A stretch of DNA of 64,000 bases from Amblyomma americanum (Eukaryota > Arthropoda > Arachnida > Ixodida > Ixodidae): the NCBI RefSeq assembly GCF_052857255.1, contig NC_135506.1, positions 73,979,056-74,043,055 on the forward strand, read 5' to 3'. A program made the translations under genes and the position numbers. A model generated the notes under the pieces. That model saw only the letters and a list, made by a program, of their open reading frames with translations. It searched no databases and had not been told where the DNA came from. This document shows positions 11,440 to 23,289 of this stretch, piece by piece (positions within the stretch are counted from its first letter, which is position 1; each line of letters starts with the position of its first letter).

Positions 11440-14400
11440 TAGTACGCATGACACATACCCACGCAGGGGGATTGGCCAAGGTTCAATAGATAATCCCAAT
11501 GAGGTATTTGCGCGGGGAAAAATAGGCGTGAGAAGACTAAATCAATATAAAAATTGGAACAGTCAAATGAATTAAAGAAATCTGAATTACCGGGAATAGA
11601 ATCGAGCAGTTTTGGACATGCGACAAAATTTTGTATACAGCCAACAAGGTAATCGATCAGTTGCACTTATGTAATCATGAAGGTAGCCGCAGACACTGCT
11701 TAACGGGAATCCCTTTGCGCTTGCATCGAACGAAAAAAAAACTGGAAGAGACAGTGGGAGTCCTAAGCTCGAAAGAGGGACCTCCAAATACTGTTTTATC
11801 TGAACTACGAACCGCCGGCAAGAGAGGAGAGAATGATCTATTGGTTAAACTTGCCCACATGATACACAAAGATTTGTCGCAGCGAACCCACATCTGCATA
11901 AGTACAAATTTAAGTGAGGGATTCTGCCTCGCAGAAGCGTCATTGGCACCTCACAAAGCCTTGATTTACACCACCAGATATTCCATGGGAACTAAGAGTG
12001 GCTAAAATCCACGGTATTAAGCAATGGATCACTCAGGTTGGCTGAAATATGCTGGAAGCGCAGGAAACGTGAATTTCCGAACAAAATGAGGGGAGGGACG
12101 GGATAGATTACCGGAGCTATGATAACTGACCTTGCCAATAAATCAACCAACTCGTTAAGGTAGGCGCCCGACTGCCCAGGTACCCAGACAAAGCGGATCT
12201 CGCGCACTGTGCGCGGAACAAAAACCCTAAGCGAACGATTCAATAAAGATTTTCCCGAATTTTGGAGACAGACTAGAACTGAGAGGCAGTCTGCAAGAGT
12301 AAGATCCCGTGCTACATGACTAGGAAGTTTGAGAAGAGCCACACCAACGGCCAGAAACTCTGCGAAGAATATAGGTGTATAATCTAGGATACGAACGGAA
12401 TAGCTCCAAGCCAGCTACTGCGAATATATCCCAACTGCCGCCTTCTCACAGCTGCCGGAGGCATCAGTCGAGATAACAGTATGAAGAGAAAAATTCTGTA
12501 GGTGTTCAGAAAGGAGACCATTTAGGATATTTGCGAGCATATGTTTTGCATGAAACGGGAAAATATGGTCATAATAGAAGACGGGGTCAGCCTGCGTTTC
12601 TGCAATTTGTTGTAGGGAGATCAGATTAACCTGAAGCAAGTCTAACAGATTCGACGTGAACCTAAATTGCGGAAGCTGATAGCGTGGCCTATGATTAGTG
12701 AAAAACAGGTGTGGTTGGGATAGAAAAATGGGACTACGAACACCGGGGCCGGATCAAAGGACCTGAGGAAAGTACGTACTGTTAGAAGTTAGAAGCGGGA
12801 AAAGAGATCGGGGATACGGGCTTCCAGATAAAGGACAGCGCTTGAAGCTGAATTTCAGAGTCCAAGGCATACCCGTAGGGCACGCCTTTCCAGTAAAGCT
12901 AATGGCTGCATCTTGTAGTTTGCGCTACCAGAGAAAAAGACACAAACAAATTCCAGATTCGCTCTCATATAGGCCTTATAGAGCAACAGTAACGTGTCAC
13001 GACGCCTGCCATAATTTTTATTGCCAACTCATGTCAACCGGCCCAGAGCACGTTCCCTTTTAATAACATTATTCTTAATATGGTGTCGCCAGTCCAAGCT
13101 TTGATCATAAAAAACGCCAAGGTATTTAACCGACTCCACCTGCGGAATTGGAGTGGAGTGGTATACTAGCGAGATGTACATAGGAGTGTCGCACGGAAAT
13201 ACCAGCACGCCACATTTGCTGACATTAAGTGATAAACATATTTGGTTCATCCAGACTTCAATAGCATTCAGGTATACCTGCAAACACTCGTATAGTGCAT
13301 GAATATTCTTTGCTGATGAGAAAAAAAGCTATATCATCTGTGTATACATAAACTGCCGTATTTGGATGAATGGGTATGTCCCGAACCAATATGTTGAAAA
13401 GCAGTGGAGACAAAACAGATCCTTGCGGCACACCTCTTGATTGAAGATAGGTATTAGAACAGAAAGGTCCGTCTGTACAGAAGAAAAATCTATCCTCTAA
13501 AAGTTCACAAATCCAAGCATATATGTAGTGTGGTGGATGAAGCTGAGCAAGATTGTAAATAAGGACAGTGTGTTCAACGCTGTCACAGGCTTTAGCAGTA
13601 TCAAGTGTCATCAAGGCCGCAACTTCTATCTTGCGCATTGAGAGTCGTATTCGGCTGTCTAGGTCCACATGTGCAGACCATATGGAACAACCGCGACGAA
13701 AGCCAGTCTGTGCGGCGCATAGGCTGTTAACGTGATGAGCATGCTCTGTGAGGTGACTGTGTACTACTCTTTCTATTAGCTTCAATAAATGTAAGGTTAA
13801 AGCAATCGGCCGAATATTGTCTAAATGAAATCTATTCTCTGAATTTTTCAAAAGCAAAATTATTTTCTCAATTTTCTAACTGTAAGGAATCTAAGAGTTT
13901 TCTAATGACGCATTTACAATAGCCAGAAGGTGAGTTGGAAAGTCTTGCGCTAAAATCTTCAACATGCCCACAGTAAACCAATCAGATCCTGGGGCAGCAG
14001 ACTGCATCGAGGAAACAATTGGGAGGAGTTCCGACGCGTCCACCTCGGGATAGTCCGAGCTGGGGGTGAGGGTGTGCAAAGGTTCCGTTTTCTGCATTTG
14101 GAAACGTAAAGCCAGCCCCTGAGCGATACGTTAAAGATGTTGCTTAGCTTCCTGCGGAGACAATACCATTGACTTTATGTAGTTGGAGGCCGGAGAGCTG
14201 TTATTCTGCGCCACGACTCTATATAGTGCCTTATTATTCTGAAGTTTAGAGAGATATGTGTTTAAATATTGATTATAATCCTCCTTTGCTTTTTAACCGT
14301 TTTTTTGAAAGATGCAGAGTAGAACTTATAATTTATCCAGTTAGTTGGCCTCTGATTATAGAGAAGGCTTTTCCAAGCTGCTTTCCTAAGGCGATAAGCT

Positions 14401-15270
14401 TTCTCACACTCCTCCGTCCACCAAGAAGACGCCTGTCTGGCGGGGCAGTAGCGCACAGAGAGAATACAGAGCTCTCAGCAGCATCTTGCAGAAAGGAAAT
14501 TGCCCGCTGAGCTATTTCTGCTCGACCTGAGCTAACTATGGAGGAAAGCGAGGTTGATATGAATTTTTTATACGTAATGCGATTTACAAATTTCATGGTT
14601 GCACCTCCTTTTCTGATAGGAGAGGACATAATAGTAAAGGTTTTTGGGAAGTGGTCACTAGATGTACCTGATTCTACTGTTCACCATGCTGATACTCCGA
14701 CCCCTCGAGATGCTAATGTTAAATCTATGTCTGAACGAGAAACTCCACGCATAAAGGTTACTGCTCCGGAATAGCAGCAGCGCACTGCATTCATAGACAT
14801 CCATGACCAGAGAAGCTGACCGCAGGAGTCAGAGCGACTACCCCAGACACTGTATGCGAATTAAAATCCACTGCGATGACTGGGTTGTTTGCTCCGCTCA
14901 GTAAGGTATCCAAACAGTGTCCTGTGAACACCTACAGGAAAGTAGACGTTAGGAAGAGTTACTGTGACGCACTGTGGAAGGGGGATTTCAACCACCAACA
15001 ACTCACAGTCAGAGAGCATCACTTTCTGCGAGATTGATGCCCCGCGCCATATTTTTGAAGAGATCATAGTTATTAACCCACCACCCCTGTCATTAATGCG
15101 GGCTACACTGAAAACACGGAATTTTTTCATTGAAAATGATTTAAGTGGAAAGAGCCACGTTTCTTGAAAAATAACAATATATGGATTATGTTTATGAAGA
15201 ACTATTTCAGATCCGTGGGAGAAGAATGTACGGAACGACAATTCCATTGCATATCTTTTAGACCCGCCAT
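11440..15270 (-). pseudogene. I-like LINE ORF2 (endonuclease, RT, RNase H), broken
   Basis: The likely start is the ATG at 15270, which opens with MAGLKDMQWNCRS, the usual beginning of an I-type endonuclease. FQETW at about 15160 is the catalytic glutamate box. The RT carries RPIALTLHLLKLIERV near 13800, GFRRGCS near 13700, LDTAKACDSVEH near 13590 (usually F where C is seen), RGVPQGSVLSPLLFN near 13410-13450 and VYTDDIAFF near 13320-13350, where YADD would be usual. RNase H has STDASGSCEKAAVG at 12430-12475 and FVWVPGQSGAYLNELVDLLA at about 12140-12200. Frameshifts occur near 15215, 14860, 14090-13860, 13260 and beyond, with several stops. It encoded the enzymes for target-primed reverse transcription; it cannot now do so. 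Confidence 0.83.
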
Positions 15271-15328
15271 GATAATTGACTGATCAAAGAGGCAGCAACA
15301 GCCTCCTTCAGCAAATTAGTCTGGGGGA

Positions 15329-16569
15329 TTAGTTTGGAGGTCCTTTATTTGCTTTAATTTGCTGAACAGCTGACTTCAAGGCTGAGGAATAATCTCGACG
15401 CTTCTGGGAAGGACAGAGCATTTCAACATCCGTGTTACAGATATCTACGTGAGAGACACTGCAAGGAGCGCTGTTGGCAGGCGGGACTTGGGATGCGTCA
15501 GGAGGCGACATGAAGTCACTATTACTAGCAGCACAATTTAGGAGCAATGCAGGCGTCACCGCCGAAACAGATGATTGAGAAGCAGAGACAGGCCTGCCAC
15601 GAGTTGAGATAAAGCCTCGGTGAAGTTGCACAGCATTCGCTCAACCACCACAGAAAGAGCCCGTTATACAGAGGACACTATCGAAGTAGTCATACTCTAT
15701 GTCTGCAACAGAGCTTCGCGCACGGCTGGCATATGTATTATTCTTCCGATCAAGAAATGCATACGCAACTGCTCTCGAGCATCCCTTCGCTCGAATTATA
15801 TCTAGCAGGCTTTGTTCGTCAGCTCTCTTCGAGCAGTTGGCATCATCAGCTGAGTGGTTACACTCGCAGAGGCAATACTGGTGGTCATCAGAGGAGCAGC
15901 TGCATCCGAATGCCCTTCTCCACAAACATGGCAGCGGGTTGCCGATTTACACGCTTTACCACTGTGACCGAACCGCCAACAGTTGGTGCATTGAAGTGGA
16001 CGGGGTTGCAGAGGATCCACACGATACACTATTGGCCAGACCTTGAGCTCAGAAGGACTGGAGGAGCCAGAAAAACTAGTTATAACTGATTATGTCTCTA
16101 CACGCTCACCATTTAATTCTCTAGTGCACCGGTAGACCGATAGAACCCCCACACCTGCATCCTGAAACTCCTCCTGTATTTCCTGTGGGGAAGATGCTGG
16201 GTCCACTCCACGAACAATACCTTTGGAGCATGCGAGCTGTTGAGGGATGAATGCTTTCACAGCTAATGACTGAAAAATTTTGCACTGCAGCAGGTCTGTG
16301 ACGCAATCAATGTCAGATGACTTGAAAAGAATGCCTCTACGGCCGAAAGGTCGCACCTCAGAGATCTGGAGGTAGTGGGTAGTGAGAGACCTTAGCTCCT
16401 CCTGAAGAACCTTACAGGTTTTCATCTCGATCATTCCTTCACCGATCGGTACGAGCGCCACAGGGATGACGTCAATTCCATTTTTACTAAAAAGGTCCAG
16501 CGGCAAGCATTGGGTGGGCAGGCTGGTAAAACAGATCGCCGACCCTCCGGCCGGGGAGGTCAGCGACAT
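15329..16569 (-). pseudogene. I-like LINE ORF1 (gag-like, zinc knuckles), broken
   Basis: Opens at ATG 16569 with a 159-codon frame ending at 16090, then continues in other frames. A CTNCWRFGHSGKAC knuckle and a CHVCGEGH knuckle lie at about 15895-15990. The third cysteine motif and a basic SKRADEQSLLDIIR segment lie in another frame near 15760-15850. This is the normal order for the RNA-binding ORF1 protein of I-like and jockey-like elements. A final open stretch (15631-15329) is rich in Ser, Pro and Ala. The ORF1 end lies about 60 bp from the ORF2 start. Confidence 0.8.
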
Positions 16570-16779
16570 ACCTGAGCCAAACCCTCCCTCAAGTGCACAT
16601 TAACCGCGCCTACAGACTTAACCTTAGACCTGGCCAAATCCCCTGCGCAGAACGGCCTCACCAGAGATGAGCACGCAGACACCAACAGCAAACAGCCGTT
16701 CAGAACCATCCAGGTGGCAACCTCGAACCTGCGTTTCGCTGGGCGTTCTTTCTTCATCCTCTTCCCTCTTGACACGGCG

Positions 16780-16960
16780 CATGCGCACAGGTGTTACAGC
16801 TCGGCTTCGCCAGCGCGCCGCGCCGCCGGCAGCAACAGCTGCTCCGCACCACGTGGATGATCACGTGGCCAACCACGTGGCGGTGGCGGCGCCGCCAAGC
16901 CGAGGCTGCGCCGCCGTGCACCGTCACGTGCCGCCGCCACGCTGAAGGATCGAAATACGA
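16780..16960. promoter_or_regulatory. GC-rich stretch with four CACGTG boxes
   Basis: CACGTG occurs at 16850-16855, 16862-16867, 16874-16879 and 16925-16930. The first three start exactly 12 bp apart. The stretch is strongly GC-rich, unlike the AT-rich surroundings, and lies 200-400 bp upstream of the minus-strand LINE ORF1 start. It may be the internal promoter or 5' UTR of that LINE, or an independent bHLH (E-box) binding cluster. Function is inferred only from the motifs. Confidence 0.35.
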
Positions 16961-17857
16961 CCGAAATGTAGCTATCGCTACAAAAACTCCCGTAAATGGC
17001 CTACTTGTCCTTTCCCCAACAGACTCCACGGTATCGTTTCTCTATCAGCTATTTGCTTTCGAAAAAGCACCTCTCGCGCGCAGAAGCGCAGACGATAAAA
17101 ATATGCGATGGTGAACCACAGCACTATCAATAACAAATAACGGGAACAACCGGCTTCATGAGTGTTCTGGAACGCAGTAAGGATCTAAGCAGCGATCGGG
17201 CCTATAACTACTGCTCGAGATACGATGATCTACAACCTCGAAGAAAGACAGCCTCAGAGCGCTGATTGCGATCCGACATGTCCCGATTAGTGTCGCCGGG
17301 TAATACCTGAAGCGCGGTTGGGATGAGAAGCATCGAATGGGGACGAGGGTGAGGCGAGGACATCCCGTGGAAGCGACGAGATCGTTAGGCGAGAATCGGC
17401 GCCAGAAGCGAAGGAGCAGGCGGCAGCCGCCTCCGCTGCTTTATACACATATCGACCTAACATTAATGGGAAGACCGTCGGCCGCTTTGTTTCGAGCCGT
17501 GCAAAGCCAGGCGAGACAATGGCCTTCAGCGCGACGCTGGTTGCTCATGTTACCTTCATTACGGGACGTCAAGTACTTGTCCCGTCTCTCCACGAACATC
17601 CACCGCTGGTTCCAGTAAGGAGACAGCGGGACAATAAAGTAACTCCGCTCCCGCACACCCATATATATAAAGGACAAAAAAAGCACAAATAAATGGTTCT
17701 AGGCAGGCTTTCTTTTTCACCTCGAGTGCATACCGTGAAATCGTTCCCGAGAAGTGCACAATAAAATTATATCAAGAGCAGCATGATGAAGCCGCCGAAC
17801 TGCGGGAAGTGAATGTGCATAAGAAGTACTTTGATTTGGGCTAGTTGGTTCATATCT
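16961..17857. other. No gene recognised
   Basis: This is mixed-composition DNA with no assignable repeat or coding motif. The open frames at 17337-17618 (+) and 17441-17759 (-) overlap on opposite strands and look like chance. Confidence 0.4.
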
Positions 17858-17957
17858 TGAAAGAAGTTAGGACGGCGCTAAAACGACAAAGACAAAGAGG
17901 CACGAACACAACAGCCTCTTTGTCTTTGTCGTTTTAGCGCCGTCCTAACTTCTTTCA
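17858..17957. repeat. Perfect 44-bp inverted repeat around a 12-bp loop
   Basis: The left arm 17858-17901 and right arm 17914-17957 are exact reverse complements, separated by 12 bp. The motif GGCTAGTTGGTTCAT lies just upstream (17839-17853) and recurs at 2731-2746. It has the shape of a small foldback or MITE-like unit. No coding capacity. Confidence 0.9.
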
Positions 17958-18151
17958 TGAATGTGCATGCTAAGAGGGAAGAACAGGCTGGTGGAAAATG
18001 TCCTTCAGTCGAGCGTGATCTGTCTATGACCGAGACCTTTACGCGTGTTAAACCTCAATGGTTTGAACTACTGTTCGGTCGTAGCATTTCTCAAAAGAAC
18101 GCCTAACCGACAGCGTACAACCCATGATGAGGAAATGAAATGCGGCTTTTA

Positions 18152-18376
18152 GGACTCCGCGATGGCTCAATGAATATGATGCTCGCCTACTGAACCGAAA
18201 GACGCGGGTTCGATTCTCGCCGCAGAGGTCGCATTTCGGTGCTACAAGGCTCGTGTTCTGTGCGATATGAGTGCACGTTAAAGACCTCCAGGTGGTTGCT
18301 TTTATCCGGTGTTCTCCATTAAGGCGTTCCTCATATCCTGAGTCGCTCCGGGACGCTACATCCCATAAACCATCAT
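18152..18376 (+). mobile_element. Ruka-like SINE, full length but diverged
   Basis: The head begins GACTCCGCGATGGCTCAATG at about 18152. The B box GGTTCGATTCTC lies at about 18208-18219. The body has GTGCGATATGAGTGCACGTT and CCTCCAGGTGG, then CCTGAGTCGCTCCGGGACG, and the element ends CCCATAAACCATCATT. All blocks are present in order. Divergence from the copy at 33 kb suggests an older insertion or a subfamily. Confidence 0.85.
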
Positions 18377-19160
18377 TGAGGCTTTTATTATAGCTATATC
18401 CGAAGAACCTTTGATGCACAAGTGTGGGTTTGCTGGCTTTCGTTCACAACCGAGGCACGTTAGTGCTGCGAAAGACAGGAAGATCTACATGCTCAGTTCA
18501 GAGAAACCAATAAAAGCCGCTGTGAGTCAGACTTGTTTGCAAGCAAGCAGTGTGCGAAGAAGAAAGAAAGATGCAAGGCGGGCTCTTTGAGCGAAGGTAG
18601 TTGTTGGAAACCGGAGCGGTGGCTTACTTAATTGGCCAGAAGGAGCTCGAATTCAGGCGCGCAAGGAGCGCTTGCATTCTTCGTCTCTCTCAATGTTTGC
18701 GACCTAAATTTTTAGCTACGAAACCGGTAAAGAACGTGCGCGTAATATCTCTGGCTATTCTAAGTGAGCAGCAGCTAGCTAGCTCAGTGACGTAATAGGT
18801 AACGAAGCAAGCGTTATTCAGAGGACAGAGAGTGTTTACGCGACTGTGGCACTCTATCCATATTTCTCTGTTCTCGAACTACGGTGCTCTCTGAGAAGTG
18901 TTATTTCTACTTATGCGAAGGCATTACATTGCTAATGGGCAAAAAGAACCCAGCGTTGTTGTACAGCAGACGTCCGAAAACTCCCAAGACGCCACCATGG
19001 TCGCGCATGATGTCAGCAGTAGGAGAGAACAGAGTAGTGGGTGGTCGCAGGCAATGAAGCAAACATATTAGAGGAGACAGTAGTATTGATAGTGATAGTG
19101 GCAGTTTTGGAATTATAACGAATGTTTGTAAATAATGATCAGGGCCGTTAATGACAATGG
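18377..19160. other. No gene recognised
   Basis: Apart from the SINEs on both sides I see no repeat or gene-like ORF. Confidence 0.4.
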
Positions 19161-19162
19161 TT

Positions 19163-19357
19163 CGTGGTCTTAGGGGGAGTGAACGTCCCAGAAAGACTAA
19201 GGCTATGAGGGACGCCATAGTGATGGGCTCCAGAAATTTCGACCTCCACCAAATAGCATTTCGCCTCCATCAAAATGCGACCGCCGCGGCCGGGAACAAA
19301 CCAGCGTCTTTCGGGTGAGCAGCCGAGCCCCATAACCACTGAGCCATCACGGCGGCA
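19163..19357 (-). mobile_element. Ruka-like SINE
   Basis: In minus orientation the head lies at 19357 (GCCGTGATGGCTCAGTGG) and the 3' part at 19163-19230 (ACTAAGGC, CACTATGGCGTCCCTCAT). The B box is altered (GTTTGTTCCC in place of GGTTCGATCCC), and the body is shortened by about 40 bp between the GAGGTCG block and the CATTTTGATGG block. Confidence 0.85.
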
Positions 19358-19383
19358 TTAATGGCAATGATAAAGATCTATAT

Positions 19384-19530
19384 GTTCAAGACCTTAATGG
19401 TAAAGGATTTGAGGTCATAGAATTTTATGATGAAGGCCTTTAGGTCAAATGCTTTTATAATAAAAGCATTTTTGTCAGAGGATTTTATAGTAAATGACTT
19501 TACAGTAAAATTCTTTAGGTCACAGGATGC
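19384..19530. repeat. 30-bp minisatellite (15-bp substructure)
   Basis: AGGTCA-type unit starts fall at 19412, 19442, 19472 and 19517, spacings of 30, 30 and 45 bp, so the basic step is 15 bp. Read on the minus strand, the repeat lies inside an open frame (19617-19378) as a ten-residue pattern of the form DLKxFxIKxF. About five diverged units are visible. The period divisible by three keeps the frame open, so the ORF may be only a by-product. Confidence 0.8.
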
Positions 19531-19539
19531 TTTCGCATT

Positions 19540-20024
19540 CATAGCACATAACGAGGTAAAGTGGCCCCCGTGACATTTTCTTCCTCGTTTTCCGCCTGAC
19601 AGGCAAAAGAAACACATTCCTCTCTAGCTGCTGTTTCGTTAATTCGGTATTATCTCGCTTTTAAACAACTCATTCTTTGTTCACAAACTCGCTCCCTTAC
19701 TCATTCCAAGGAATCTCAAGAGGAAACAGTGAGCCAATGCGGCCTTGAGAGCCAACCGGAGCCCTTCGGGTTCATGTCTTTCCTTTTCTTTCACTCGCTC
19801 CAAGAGAGCTATTGCTCGCTCAAAATCATACAGGCCATGTTCAGAGGAGAACATCAGAGAGGCCCTTCTTATGTCACATAACATCCTTCTCGAGCAGCAT
19901 GTGGACGAGAGAGTTTCCGGCTACGACCTACTACGACGTCGACACCGACTCTAATCAAGGGTAAGAACTGCATAGAGGCATGTTTTAAAAAAAAATGCTT
20001 GAGCTCATCACTCTCATTAATTTC
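19540..20024. other. No gene recognised
   Basis: No assignable motif. Confidence 0.35.
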
Positions 20025-20230
20025 ACCATCAGTCCTGACACGTCCAATGCAAGGTATTCTCCCATCTCCGTTTAGCCCTTTCCGGCGCTGTCCGCGTCTT
20101 TCTTATCCCAGCGAACTTTGCACTCTGATCTCCTTACCTGACTCTCCGCCTTTTACTACAGTGTTTGCTTTTTCTTGGGATCCACTCCGCTACACTAAGC
20201 AACCACTGGTTACCTTGCTACATCATTACG
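20025..20230 (-). mobile_element. Highly decayed RTE-like LINE 3' end
   Basis: Blocks match the RTE fragment at 6515-6710 in order and spacing: ATCAGTCCTGACACGTCCAA, then TCTCCCATCTCCGTTTAGCC, then AGCGAACTTTGCACTCTGAT, then GATCCACTCCGC...CCACTGGTTACCTTGC. No coding frame survives. The identification rests on this colinearity. Confidence 0.55.
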
Positions 20231-21828
20231 TCAAAGAAGAAGAAGAAAAGAAACATTCGGTTGCTACACATTAGGAACCCAACTCGTCTCGCAGTGCGGA
20301 TGCTCTCGGACGTCTGTGGGTTTTTGTCTCGCCCACGGGAAGCCGTCGTCACCACTGTCGTTCTCTTGTTAACGTGTACGTGCACCAGAGCACCAATATC
20401 GGATAGACGTGTGGCGTTCCGAAACAGCTGCGCCTGACAGCCGCAAGAAAGAGTCCACAGTTGTGCAATCATTGAATTTTCGGGCCGCGCGCCTCAGCAA
20501 CAGCCAGGCTCAGCGCACAACACCATTTTTCTTTCTCCCCGACATGGGATCTATATTAGATTAACGGTTTCGCGTGCCCCGTCACATTCGTCGTCTTGTA
20601 GCACTGCTTGACTACCATTATTCCTGGTATGAATTTTTTGAACGAGTTGGGCCCTGTCATCACCCTCGCAGACCGCCCCATCACGCATTGTCGGCGGTGT
20701 TTGGACTCGACGAGCTCAGAGACAACGCTCTCCGAGGCGAAATAGGTCGGAAACTACGCATAAATGTCTGGGCGTTATTTCCTGTGAAGACCTTACATGG
20801 TTGGCGCATATTAACCGTGTTGCTGGCAAAGCATGTACATGCCTTAGCTTTCTTAAGTGTAAACTAAGGCGCGTTGGCGAACATATTTGATGCGGCTAAT
20901 AAAGCATATGTTAGGCCCAGTTTCAATGCATGTCCTGAGTTGCATCGCTTTACAGTGTCTACGTAGATTCACTTTAAGGTATTCAATATGATGATGGCCG
21001 ATTAGTCTTTGGCCTGCTCGATCGCTTTCTTAGCACCAGCAACTAGAAGAAGGAACTGTACCGGGTTTCAGTGTGTAAACGCCGTAGGGCTGTCCGTTTG
21101 AAATTATTTTACTCTTTTTATCGTAACCGAACCGCAGTTTGATCTTCATTCTATTTCAGAATACCCCATGTATATTCCTGAACTGATTATCGTTACAAGA
21201 TGAAGATCATGATAAAGCGGCCATACAGCACTGCGAGAAACATTTTTCACAAATCTTTCTTTGAGTAAACTGGGAGAGAATGATATTCACTGCTAAGGGA
21301 TGGGATGACCCTGGATACTGGTAATTTATTAATGCGATATTTGTTCAACCCTGGCACTCCATGTGACGAAATTCAGTTATCGGTCGAGAGAGCTCTAACG
21401 TAATTAGGGTCACGTGACATCAGGAAACGAATAGCACGTTGGTGTCAAATTTCAAAATCTATTACCCACGGAGGAGCTGGGAGGCTGAAGCAGTATCGAT
21501 GTCGCTAACGCTAAGGGAAAGCGCAGCTGTGGGGGTCAGTGTGTGAGGCAGGTGGATAACTTACAAAATAAAATCAAAAACTTCATTACAATGGGCAGAT
21601 GTGTAAGCCACGGCTGCACGTACCGATCAGCTTTGCTGGCCATTTCGTTAGACTACAACGCCATCACCGCATTTTTTATTTTTTATTGCCTACTTCGACA
21701 GTTATGCCCGTTGTGCCATCTGCGCTACCGGTGGCGCCATTTTTATTTCTGTCCCTCTTGGCTGCCCGCCATCTAACCAATGTTTACAACCAAAGATTAA
21801 ATTTGCTATCGTATCTCCTTTAGAAATG
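20231..21828. other. No gene recognised (1.6 kb)
   Basis: Anonymous DNA. The 97-codon frame at 20574-20867 (+) has no motif I can name. Confidence 0.4.
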
Positions 21829-22046
21829 GAGGGGTCCGGAATAATTTCGATCACCTGAGGATCTTTAATGTCTGTGCACGTGAAGATCCCAAGGTGGACA
21901 AAATTATTGGAGCCCCCCACTACGGCACCTCTTTCTTCCTTTCTTATCTCACTCCCTCCTTTATCCCTTTCCATATGGCGCGGTTCAGGTGTCCAACGAT
22001 ATATGAGAGGGATACTGTGCCATTTTCTTTCCCCGAAAACCAATTT
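21829..22046 (+). mobile_element. SINE 3' ends in foldback arrangement
   Basis: From about 21873 to 22046 the plus strand carries the 3' half of the SINE subfamily that ends in CCCCAAAACCAATT(ATT)n: CCTTTCTTATCTCACTCCCTCC, GGCGCGGTTCAGGTGTCC, then the ATT tail. Immediately upstream, 21831-21866 is the same segment in opposite orientation, imperfectly complementary to 21882-21917 across a spacer of about 15 bp. Compare 26650-26882 and 43768-44067 (both minus). Confidence 0.8.
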
Positions 22047-22199
<153 letters not shown>

Positions 22200-22204
22200 T
22201 AATT

Positions 22205-23284
<1,080 letters not shown>

Positions 23285-23289
23285 CAAAC

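Larger units (their letters stand above)
11400..16700 (-). mobile_element. I-like LINE, nearly full length, inactive
   Basis: A two-ORF non-LTR retrotransposon reads from about 16570 down to about 11440, with UTRs outside. Domains in order: ORF1 with zinc knuckles (16569-15329), apurinic-like endonuclease (15270-14860), reverse transcriptase (13860-13290), thumb (to about 13030), RNase H (about 12480-12120) and a C-terminal cysteine region (about 11880). The combination of endonuclease, RT and RNase H is that of the I group. Many frameshifts and stops show it is dead. I cannot see clear target-site duplications, and both end coordinates are approximate. Confidence 0.85.

Noticed and set aside
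20574..20867. 97-codon ORF as a host gene
   Set aside because: Sequence has no family motif, and the neighbouring DNA is decayed repeat material.
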